From: Planctomycetota bacterium
GTDB lineage: Bacteria > Planctomycetota > PUPC01 > DSUN01
Length of the DNA: 12,078 nt
Direction of reading: 5' to 3'
Assembly (NCBI GenBank): GCA_016872875.1
Contig: VGYW01000253.1
Location: 1-12,078, forward strand
Part shown: one piece after another, positions 6,697-12,078 of the stretch
Layout: each line of letters opens with the position of its first letter
Numbering within the stretch: position 1 is the stretch's first letter
Made by a program: the position numbers and the translations under genes
Notes under the pieces: generated by a model
Told to the model about the DNA's origin: nothing
Database searches by the model: none
The model's input: only the letters and a program-made list of their open reading frames with translations

Positions 6697-7829
6697 GCCG
6701 CAGGGGGCCGCGCGACCGGCGCGGGGCCGCGCGCTTCGCCGGCCTCCAGGTGGTCGCGGACCTCCTCGCGCTGACGGCCCTGATGCACTTCGGCGGCGGG
6801 ATCGAGAACCCGTTCATCTCCTACTACCTCTTCCACACCATAATCGCCGCGGTGCTCCTGCCCTGGCGCAGCGTGATGCTCCAGGTCGTCTTCGCCTCAG
6901 CATGCATGGTGGGGCTGGCGTTCGCGGAGCTCTCCGGCCTCCTGCCCCATCGGCACATCGAGGGCCTGCTCGCCGTCGAGCACTACGACGACTGGAAGTT
7001 CGTGATGATCACCCTCGCGGCGTTCGTGACCACGCTGGGCGTGGCCGCGTTGCTCGCCGCCTCGCTCTCGGAGCGGCTCCACGAGCGGGAGAAGGAGCTC
7101 GAGCGCGCCAACGCGGAGCTTGCCGAGCAGGACCGCGTGCGGTCGCAATACGTCATGCGGGTGGCCCACGACGTCGCCGAGCCTGCCGGCATGGTCACCA
7201 GTTGCCTGAAGGTAGTCACCCAGGGCCTCGCCGGCAACATCCCGGAGAAGGCGCTCGACATGGTCCGCCGGGCCGAGCAGAAGAGCGAGTGCCTGGGGCA
7301 CCTCGTGAGGGACCTCCTCAGCCTGTCGCGGATCAAGGCGGCGAAGAAGCTCGTGAAGGCCCCGGTGGACCTGGCGGAGACCGTCGAGCAGGTCATCGAG
7401 GAGCTCCACCCGCGCGCGGCGGCGAAGAACCTCGAGGTCGTGTCGGAACTGCCCGACGGCCTGCCCCCGGTCTACGGCAACCCCGAGGCGCTTCACGAGC
7501 TCTTCAACAACCTGGTCACCAACGCGGTGAAGTACACCCCAGTGGGCGGCCGCGTGGCGGTTGCCGCGGCCAACGGCGGCGAGAAGATCACCGTCCACGT
7601 GCAAGACAACGGCGTGGGCATCCCCCCCGACGCGCTCCCGCACATCTTCGAGGAGTTCTACCGCGCCGACAACGTTCGGACCGAGGCGACGGGCGGGACC
7701 GGGCTCGGGCTGTGCATCGTGAGCCAGATCCTCAAGGCCCACGACGGCACCATTCGCGTGGAGAGCCAGGAGGGCAAGGGCACCACCTTTTCGTTCACCC
7801 TGCCCGTGGCGAGAGAGGCCTATGCGTAG
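6582..7829 (+). CDS. RegB-like membrane sensor histidine kinase
   Basis: The product (415 residues from GTG 6582) has about six hydrophobic helices, a short coiled coil (EREKELERANAELAEQ), a HisKA domain with H196 in MRVAHDVAEPAG, and an ATPase domain with N-box NLVTNAVKY (N314), G1 DNGVGIP and G2 GGTGLGLCIV. Residues 72-78 read GGIENPF between the third and fourth helices. This matches the GGxxNPF motif that in RegB/PrrB is tied to sensing the ubiquinone pool. C237 lies 41 residues after the phospho-accepting histidine, close to the spacing of the redox cysteine in RegB, but this is not aligned. The start is doubtful: the frame overlaps the methyltransferase ORF by 115 bp, GTG 6582 clips the first helix, and there is no clear ribosome site, so the N-terminus may have been lost. 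The likely partner is the response regulator at 9272. Confidence 0.85.
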   Translation: MLAFTAVGRLLLGLRFPVAPFVLIALGIGLYNAYFLFLSRRGPRDRRGAARFAGLQVVADLLALTALMHFGGGIENPFISYYLFHTIIAAVLLPWRSVMLQVVFASACMVGLAFAELSGLLPHRHIEGLLAVEHYDDWKFVMITLAAFVTTLGVAALLAASLSERLHEREKELERANAELAEQDRVRSQYVMRVAHDVAEPAGMVTSCLKVVTQGLAGNIPEKALDMVRRAEQKSECLGHLVRDLLSLSRIKAAKKLVKAPVDLAETVEQVIEELHPRAAAKNLEVVSELPDGLPPVYGNPEALHELFNNLVTNAVKYTPVGGRVAVAAANGGEKITVHVQDNGVGIPPDALPHIFEEFYRADNVRTEATGGTGLGLCIVSQILKAHDGTIRVESQEGKGTTFSFTLPVAREAYA

Positions 7830-8847
7830 AAAGGTGCTCCTGAACGCGCCGGCCGGGAACCTGCCCTCGCTGATTGCGGCGGTGGCTGCCGGCGCAGACT
7901 CCATCTACATCGGGTTCCGCTCGCCCACCAACCTGCGGAACCTTCCGGGGCTGAACTTCTCCCTCGAAGAGGCCGCCGAGGGCGTCCGCTTCGCCCACAG
8001 CCGAAACGTCGAAGTCTACGTCACGGTGAACACCTATCCGCTCGACCCTCAGCTTGCCGCCTGCCTGGAGGCCGTGGATGACGCCGCGGACATCGGCGCC
8101 GACGGCGTCATCGCCGCCGACTGGGCGGTGCTCGACCACGCCAAGGCCCGACATCCCCGCCTCGGGCTTCACCTGAGCTGCGTGGCTGGGGCGGCCGATG
8201 CCGAGGCCATTCGCTTCTATGCCCAGGCCTTTGGCGTCACCAACGTCATCCTCCCCCGCGTCCTCACCCTCTCCCAGATTGCCGCTCTCCGCGCCCAGAC
8301 CGATGTCGCCCTGGAGGTCCTGGCCTTTGGAGTCCTCTGCGCCAACTACGATGGCCGCTGCTGCCTGTCGTCGTTCATCACGGGCCGGAGCGCGCACAGT
8401 GCCGGGGCGTGCGCCCCGGCGGAGCTCGTCGAGCTGGCCGAGCAGGTCGGGCGCCCGGTCGCCATCTCCGGCGCCTGCCTCACGGCGCGCGCGCTGGGCC
8501 GCGAGAGGGACGGGTGTGGGACGTGCTGCCGACGCTACCCGGATGGGATGGTCCTGGAGGCTGGGGCGCAGCCCATCTTCCGCATCGAGGGGCCTCAGAC
8601 CCTCTCGGCGCAAACCTGGTGCCTGGTGGAGCACCTCGGTGCGCTGGCGCGTGCTGGGGTGGACACCGTGCGGGTGCTGCCGCAACTGAGCCACACGGGG
8701 CGCATCGTGAGGCTGTACCGGGAGGTGCTGGACCATTGCAGGGCGTGCTCGGATGCCCTCGGAGAGCTGCGGGCGCTGTCGCCCGAGCAGCTCTGCAACG
8801 GCTGGCTTCTTGGAAAGGCGGGGTGGGTATATGAATCGTCCAACTAG
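7822..8847 (+). CDS. ubiU: U32-family protein, UbiU-like
   Basis: The 341-residue protein belongs to the U32 'peptidase' family and closely resembles UbiU, which with UbiV and UbiT hydroxylates ubiquinone precursors without oxygen. The N-terminus (LLNAPAGNLPSLIAAVAAGADSIYIGF), the LNFSLEEAAEGVRFAH segment and VNTYPLD are family-typical. Cysteines C173, C180, C197 and C236 have spacings of 7, 17 and 39, identical to the four [4Fe-4S] ligands of E. coli UbiU (recalled as C169, C176, C193, C232). Extra cysteines at 181, 232 and 235 flank them. No separate UbiV is in the window. The start overlaps the kinase by 8 bp and the end overlaps the SCP2 gene by 17 bp, so the three are translationally coupled. 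Other U32 roles (RNA or peptide modification) remain possible. Confidence 0.83.
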   Translation: MRRKVLLNAPAGNLPSLIAAVAAGADSIYIGFRSPTNLRNLPGLNFSLEEAAEGVRFAHSRNVEVYVTVNTYPLDPQLAACLEAVDDAADIGADGVIAADWAVLDHAKARHPRLGLHLSCVAGAADAEAIRFYAQAFGVTNVILPRVLTLSQIAALRAQTDVALEVLAFGVLCANYDGRCCLSSFITGRSAHSAGACAPAELVELAEQVGRPVAISGACLTARALGRERDGCGTCCRRYPDGMVLEAGAQPIFRIEGPQTLSAQTWCLVEHLGALARAGVDTVRVLPQLSHTGRIVRLYREVLDHCRACSDALGELRALSPEQLCNGWLLGKAGWVYESSN

Positions 8848-9241
8848 CGATGTGATCCGCAGCGTGAGGCGCCTGATCGCGACGGTGAACCGGGACCCCG
8901 GCTTCGTCGCCCAGGTCGCGGAGGTCGGCCCCACGACCCTCGTCGTGCGGGCCACGGACACCGGGCGCGCGCTCAGGATCGTGCTCGACGCCCAGGGCGC
9001 GCAGGCCCACGCATATGGCGGCGAACCCTTCGACGTCGAGGTCCGCGCCACCGAGCGGGTCCACCAGGCCATCTTCTTCGGCGAGATGGACCCCGACGCC
9101 GCCTTCTTCGCCGGAAGAGTCCGCATCAGCGGCTCCATCCTCAAGGCGTTTCGCATCAAGAACAGGTTCCTCGGCCTCCTCCAGCAGCATCTGGCCACCG
9201 GCGCCGAGCTCCTCCAGGGGCAGGCCTTGGGCATCGAATGA
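8831..9241 (+). CDS. ubiT: SCP2-domain lipid-binding protein, UbiT-like
   Basis: The 136-residue protein is a single sterol-carrier-protein-2 domain, a small fold with a hydrophobic tunnel. The visible family stretch runs from VVRATDTGRALRIVLDAQG through VEVRATERVHQAIFFGEMDPDAAFFAGRVRISGSI to a C-terminal helix. UbiT, the SCP2 protein of the anaerobic ubiquinone pathway, binds the isoprenoid intermediate for UbiU/UbiV. Lying in overlap with a UbiU-like gene makes that the best reading. It is shorter than E. coli UbiT, mainly at the N-terminus. ATG 8831 lies 17 bp before the U32 stop; longer upstream frame is only U32 sequence read out of frame. The gene symbol is assigned by context as much as by sequence. 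Confidence 0.72.
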   Translation: MNRPTSDVIRSVRRLIATVNRDPGFVAQVAEVGPTTLVVRATDTGRALRIVLDAQGAQAHAYGGEPFDVEVRATERVHQAIFFGEMDPDAAFFAGRVRISGSILKAFRIKNRFLGLLQQHLATGAELLQGQALGIE

Positions 9242-9271
9242 ACAGGGGACCTTGACACAGGAGAGAAGCCC

Positions 9272-9676
9272 ATGGAGCCCGCACTGAAGCGTGTCCTGGT
9301 TGTGGACGACGACGAGACGACCCTGGCGCTTGTTCGCGCAACGCTGGACGAGGGCAAGTTCGAGGTTTCCGGAGCCAGCGACGGCATGGCCGGGTTCACG
9401 CGCGCCCGCGCCGAGCGGCCCGACCTCATCATCCTCGACGTCCTCATGCCGCGTCAGGTCGGCTTCTACACCCTGCGCGACCTGAAGACCGACCCCGCGA
9501 CCAGGCACATCCCCGTCGTCATGCTCACCGCCGTCAGCAAGGTCGTCGGCATGCACTACTCCAGCGACGACATCGCCGAGTTCCTCGGCATCGAGCCGAA
9601 CGTCTTCCTGGAGAAGCCCGTGGACCCGCTGCGTCTGCGCGAGATCGCCGATGAGCTCGTGAGCGCGTCTGAATAG
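9272..9676 (+). CDS. Single-domain response regulator
   Basis: The 134-residue protein is a CheY-like receiver and nothing else. The acidic pocket is D12-D14, the phosphoacceptor is D56 in LIILDVLMP, the switch threonine is T86 in VVMLTA, and the conserved lysine is K115 in EKPVDP. Between T86 and K115 there are 28 residues, including VVGMHYSSDDIAEFLGIEP, longer than the usual CheY loop. Without a DNA-binding domain it must act by protein contact or phosphorelay. It is the nearest candidate partner for the kinase at 6582. AGGAGA at 9258-9263 supports ATG 9272. It sits 30 bp after the SCP2 gene, in the same run of genes. Confidence 0.92.
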   Translation: MEPALKRVLVVDDDETTLALVRATLDEGKFEVSGASDGMAGFTRARAERPDLIILDVLMPRQVGFYTLRDLKTDPATRHIPVVMLTAVSKVVGMHYSSDDIAEFLGIEPNVFLEKPVDPLRLREIADELVSASE

Positions 9677-9700
9677 GGGCAGCCCGCCTAGGAGAAGTGA

Positions 9701-10813
9701 ATGAGGCCTATGTTCAGAAAGCTCCTTTGGTTCTTCGGCGTCACCCGGGCCGATGGCGAGAAGGGGCGCATCAGGCTGCGCCGGCGCTTCTACGTCTGGC
9801 TCGCCGTCCTTCTCTTCTTCGGCGGGGGCGGCACCTTCTTCTACTTCAGCAGCAAGTCGTGGTTCTGCGCCACCTGCCACGTCATGCGCCCCTACGTCAG
9901 ATCCTGGCGCGAATCCGTCCACGGCCAGAAGGGCGTCGAGTGCATCGAGTGCCACTTCCCGCCCGGCTTCCGCAGCGGCGTGGCCGCCAAGTTCCACGCC
10001 CTGGCACAGTTCGCCGCCTACATCACCGGCACCTACTCGACGAAGTTCCGCGCGGAGATCGACGATGCCTCCTGCCTCCGCTCCGGCTGCCACGACACGC
10101 GGCTCCTCGAGGGCAAGGCCACCTTCAAAGGCGTCCACTTCGACTCCGTCCAGGGTGACGGCCGCGTCCCCAAACAGGTCTGCCTCGGTTGCCACACCGA
10201 GCCCGACCGTCTCGCGAAATACGACGACCACGAATTCATGCACAAGAACCACGTGACGGACCACAACGTGGAATGCTTCCACTGCCACTCCGAAATCCGC
10301 CACGGGCGCAACCCCGAGCCAGAGCCCTCCGACCCCACCTGCAACCGCTGCCACACGGGCAAGCACGACTACACGGCCCAGCTCTACCGCGGCACCGGCG
10401 CACGGGGCGTCAAGGACAAGCCGAGCGCCATGTGGGCCGCAAAGGTCCAGTGCATCGCCTGCCACCAGTTCCCAGGCGGCATCCCCGGCCACGCCCCACG
10501 CGCCACCTACGAGGCCGGCGAGAAAGCCTGCGTCGAATGCCACGGCAAGGACGTGGAGGGCATGCTGGCGTCCTGGCGGGAGGACGTTGCGAAGGCGCTG
10601 AAGAAGGCGGCCGACGACCTTGCGAAGGCCACGGCGACCGTCCAGGCGCGCCCAAGCCCCCAGGCCGAACAACTCCTGGCCGACGCCCGCCACAACCTCG
10701 AGCTGGTCCAGTACGGCAGGGGAGTTCACAACCTCGACTACGCGGTGGCCGTCCTGAGAGCCGTCTCCGCCAACGCCGCAAAGGCCTGCGATGCCAATGG
10801 GGAGGGAAAGTGA
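9701..10813 (+). CDS. NapC/NrfH-type membrane-anchored octaheme cytochrome c
   Basis: The 370-residue protein has a basic N-terminus, one membrane anchor (about residues 30-50) and then a periplasmic multiheme domain. Seven CxxCH sites start at C56, C81, C161, C192, C214, C251 and C277, and an eighth, CLRSGCH at 125-131, has the rarer CX4CH spacing. The first site sits in CATCHVMRPYVRSWRESVHG, the quinol-oxidising signature of the NapC/NrfH/NirT family. It therefore probably takes electrons from menaquinol or ubiquinol and passes them to a periplasmic reductase or an extracellular acceptor not encoded here. Length and heme count exceed four-heme NrfH/NapC. The C-terminus (~290-370) is heme-free and helical, ending with a QYGRGVHNLDYAVAVLRA segment. 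AGGAGA at 9690-9695 precedes ATG 9701, 24 bp after the regulator gene. Confidence 0.93.
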   Translation: MRPMFRKLLWFFGVTRADGEKGRIRLRRRFYVWLAVLLFFGGGGTFFYFSSKSWFCATCHVMRPYVRSWRESVHGQKGVECIECHFPPGFRSGVAAKFHALAQFAAYITGTYSTKFRAEIDDASCLRSGCHDTRLLEGKATFKGVHFDSVQGDGRVPKQVCLGCHTEPDRLAKYDDHEFMHKNHVTDHNVECFHCHSEIRHGRNPEPEPSDPTCNRCHTGKHDYTAQLYRGTGARGVKDKPSAMWAAKVQCIACHQFPGGIPGHAPRATYEAGEKACVECHGKDVEGMLASWREDVAKALKKAADDLAKATATVQARPSPQAEQLLADARHNLELVQYGRGVHNLDYAVAVLRAVSANAAKACDANGEGK

Positions 10814-10855
10814 GCGCCGTGGACCACCTGCGGCCCGAATGCTCATCTCACCGTC

Positions 10856-10884
10856 GTGGTCCGCCGAGTCGCATGGCGGACCGC
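10856..10884. other. Stem-loop after the cytochrome gene
   Basis: GGTCCGCC at 10858-10865 pairs with GGCGGACC at 10875-10882 around a 9-base loop; a G-T and a G-C pair may extend it. There is no T-run behind it, so it is not a standard Rho-independent terminator. It could be a Rho-dependent or processing-type end for the quinone/cytochrome transcript, or a regulator site for the promoter downstream. Confidence 0.4.
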
Positions 10885-10903
10885 GGGAAACGCGCGACCC
10901 GAC

Positions 10904-10931
10904 TTGACGCGGAACGGGGTATCTGTAAAAT
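10904..10931 (+). promoter_or_regulatory. Candidate sigma-70 promoter for the peptide cassette
   Basis: TTGACG (10904-10909) and TAAAAT (10926-10931) are separated by 16 bp, in an A/T-rich patch that stands out from the surrounding GC-rich DNA. The element lies 52 bp upstream of the small peptide gene and downstream of the cytochrome stop. It would give the peptide-modification cassette its own transcript. No transcript evidence exists here, and this is a match to consensus only. Confidence 0.6.
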
Positions 10932-10970
10932 TGTAAGCAGACGATCAAGGGCCGGCACATGGAAGACTGC

Positions 10971-10976
10971 AAGGAG
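10971..10976 (+). promoter_or_regulatory. Strong Shine-Dalgarno site deciding the peptide start
   Basis: AAGGAG lies 7 bases before ATG 10984. It is among the best ribosome sites in the window and supports translation of the 47-codon peptide over the competing short frames in this region. Confidence 0.75.
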
Positions 10977-10983
10977 ATTGGGA

Positions 10984-11127
10984 ATGTCCGTTGAGCGTGA
11001 AGCCAGCTCAGGAAAGCGCACGGTCGGCCGCACGGGAGCGCCCGCGCGGAAGAAGTCGTGGCAGACCCCCGCCCTGGAGGATGTCTCCGGCAAGGTCATG
11101 GCTCAGCCCTACATCCGGTTCACCTGA
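10984..11127 (+). CDS. PqqA-like RiPP precursor peptide, 47 residues
   Basis: The peptide is not a member of a named family that I recognise. Its first ~25 residues are basic and Ser/Gly-rich, followed by SWQTPALEDVSGK and the C-terminus VMAQPYIRFT. Aligned on W26-x-x-P29, the tail has the same length as PqqA after its W-x-x-P, with Y43-I44 falling on the PqqA tyrosine-isoleucine. The PqqA glutamate that is linked to that tyrosine is methionine here (M39), so this should not be a PQQ precursor. There is no cysteine, ruling out sactipeptide or thioether chemistry on the core. Its own promoter and ribosome site precede it, and a PqqD-like and a PqqE-like gene follow within 11 bp and in overlap. 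Role as a precursor is inferred from this context. Confidence 0.8.
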   Translation: MSVEREASSGKRTVGRTGAPARKKSWQTPALEDVSGKVMAQPYIRFT

Positions 11128-11138
11128 GAGCCCGCCGC

Positions 11139-11405
11139 ATGCGGTTCGCCGACCACGTGAAGTGGCGCTCCGAGAAGTTCGGGGCCGTCGTCTTCGACAC
11201 CCTGAACGAGAGGGTCTACGTTACTAACGAGACCGGGAAGGAGATTCTGCGCCTGCTCTCCGAGGGCTGTGAGGCCCCCGCCATCGTCGAAAGCCTGCGG
11301 GAAGGCTACGAAGGCGACCCAGGCCAGATCGACCGAGAGGTCAGTGAGTTCCTTGGCGGCTTGCGCTCGGCCGGCTTCTTGGAGACAGCATCGGAGAGAG
11401 CGTGA
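11139..11405 (+). CDS. PqqD-like peptide-recognition protein
   Basis: The 88-residue protein has the PqqD/RRE fold pattern. WRSEKFGAVVFDTLNERVYVTNETGKEILRLL gives the beta strands and first helix that clamp a leader peptide, followed by helices (APAIVESLREGY; QIDREVSEFLGGLRSAGFLE). In PQQ and related pathways this protein binds the precursor leader and delivers it to the radical SAM enzyme. It starts 11 bp after the precursor stop, and its TGA shares one base with the next ATG, so stoichiometric translation with the enzyme is likely. ATG 11139 has only a weak ribosome site, consistent with coupling from the peptide gene. Confidence 0.88.
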   Translation: MRFADHVKWRSEKFGAVVFDTLNERVYVTNETGKEILRLLSEGCEAPAIVESLREGYEGDPGQIDREVSEFLGGLRSAGFLETASERA

Positions 11406-12078
11406 TGATGGAGGCTCCCGGGGGCGCCGCGGCCGAGAACTACAGCGCGCCGCTCTTCATCGCCTGGCAGCTTAACTCGGAGTGCAACCTCAACTGCCTC
11501 CACTGCTGCGAGGAGGCGGGTGCGGCATTCCCCGACCAGATGAGCCGCGAGCAGATGCTCCGGCTCTGCGGCGAGTTCGCCGAGGCCGACGTCCCCTACG
11601 TCGCCCTCTCCGGCGGCGAGCCGCTCCTGTGCCCGCACTTCTGGGACGTCCTGGGCGCGCTTCGCTCCAGCCGCATAAGCGTCAAGATCGAGACGAACGG
11701 CGAGTTCATCGGCGACCCCGTGGCCCGCCGCCTGGCGGCCCTGCGCCTGCGCTCGGTGCAGGTCAGCCTGGACGGGGCGAGCGCGCGCTGCCACGAGGCC
11801 CTCCGCGAGCACGGCGACTGGCAGCAGGTCATCCACGCCGCCACCCGCCTCAGGGCCGAGGGCGCTAACGTCGAAATCGTCTTCGTCCCCACACGCCTCA
11901 ACGTCCACGAGGTCGGCCGCGCGGTGGACCTCGCGGCCTCGCTGGGCGCCTACGGCTTCTACACAGGCAAGCTCATGCGCATCGGCCGCGCCGCCCAGAA
12001 CTGGGGCAAGCTCTGCCCCTCCGATGCGCAGTACGCCGAGTTCTTCGCCACCCTCGACGCCAAGAAGCAGCAGTACGC
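11405..12078 (+). CDS. PqqE-like radical SAM peptide-modifying enzyme (partial)
   Basis: The reading frame is open from ATG 11405 (or ATG 11408) to the window edge, 224 complete codons, and continues outside. The radical SAM cluster motif is C27-x3-C31-x2-C34 in SECNLNCLHC, followed by SGGEP (G70-G71-E72-P73), which contacts the methionine of SAM, and the VSLDGA strand typical of the PqqE/SPASM group. It would generate a 5'-deoxyadenosyl radical to crosslink or otherwise modify the peptide encoded just upstream. Whether it has the C-terminal SPASM clusters cannot be seen. The start overlaps pqqD by one base (TGATG). Confidence 0.9.
   Translation, partial: MMEAPGGAAAENYSAPLFIAWQLNSECNLNCLHCCEEAGAAFPDQMSREQMLRLCGEFAEADVPYVALSGGEPLLCPHFWDVLGALRSSRISVKIETNGEFIGDPVARRLAALRLRSVQVSLDGASARCHEALREHGDWQQVIHAATRLRAEGANVEIVFVPTRLNVHEVGRAVDLAASLGAYGFYTGKLMRIGRAAQNWGKLCPSDAQYAEFFATLDAKKQQY

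Noticed and set aside
8401..8420. Perfect palindrome inside the ubiU-like gene, considered as another inserted element
   Set aside because: It encodes GACAPAE, which matches the conserved cysteine-proline region of UbiU at the expected spacing, so nothing is inserted; the palindrome is a chance result of GC-rich codons.
8480..10972. 830-codon open frame on the minus strand
   Set aside because: It lies antisense to four well-supported plus-strand genes (U32, SCP2, regulator, cytochrome). Long stop-free antisense frames are expected in GC-rich coding DNA, and its translation shows no recognisable domain.
10959..10994. Alternative 11-codon peptide starting at ATG 10959
   Set aside because: It stops almost at once, has no ribosome site, and overlaps the strong Shine-Dalgarno site of the 47-codon peptide in another frame.
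10991..11227. 78-codon frame overlapping the precursor and pqqD
   Set aside because: It is Arg/Pro-rich out-of-frame sequence with no motif; the precursor and PqqD frames explain the region.

Overview
This is a GC-rich bacterial window in which every supported gene lies on the + strand. It reads as an uncultured anaerobe: it has a flavin/iron-sulfur heterodisulfide-reductase-type electron-transfer module, oxygen-independent quinone-biosynthesis-type proteins, a multiheme cytochrome and a radical-SAM peptide-modification cassette. Short palindromic and A/T-biased repeats sit between genes, and two related copies lie inside genes. From memory such repeats resemble those in planctomycete-like metagenome assemblies. 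No marker gene fixes the phylum, so this is only a suggestion.

Region 1 (1-5409) is an Hdr-type module: a repeat-rich leader, HdrA (its long N-terminal extension is missing), MvhD/FrhD-like [2Fe-2S] protein, an FdhB/FrhB-like iron-sulfur protein, HdrC, then a second FrhB-family protein. No HdrB (CCG-domain catalytic subunit) is present. The complex therefore probably moves electrons between a cofactor such as F420 or NAD(P)H, ferredoxin and an unknown partner, and does not carry its own disulfide reductase.

Region 2 (5410-6700) is a scarred stretch. A large intergenic hairpin is followed by the first ~130 residues of a second HdrA that stops abruptly, a methyltransferase that loses its C-terminus, and a histidine kinase that starts out of frame inside the methyltransferase ORF. 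Rearrangement or misassembly should be considered here and at the 5' end of the first hdrA.

Region 3 (6582-10813) looks like a quinone/respiration cluster. It holds a six-helix histidine kinase with the RegB-type quinone motif GGxxNPF, a U32 protein with exactly the UbiU cysteine spacing, an SCP2 (UbiT-like) protein, a single-domain response regulator, and a membrane-anchored NapC/NrfH-type octaheme cytochrome. Gene overlaps and short gaps suggest one transcript. The inferred theme is sensing of, synthesis of, and electron draw from a quinone pool.

Region 4 (10814-12078) is a separate promoter followed by a 47-residue, previously easy-to-miss peptide gene, a PqqD-like recognition protein, and the first 224 codons of a PqqE-like radical SAM enzyme that runs off the window. 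The peptide keeps the W-x-x-P ... Y-I geometry of PqqA but lacks the glutamate needed for PQQ and has no cysteine, so it looks like the precursor of a different ribosomally made, radical-SAM-modified product. This is the best candidate for an undescribed system in the window.
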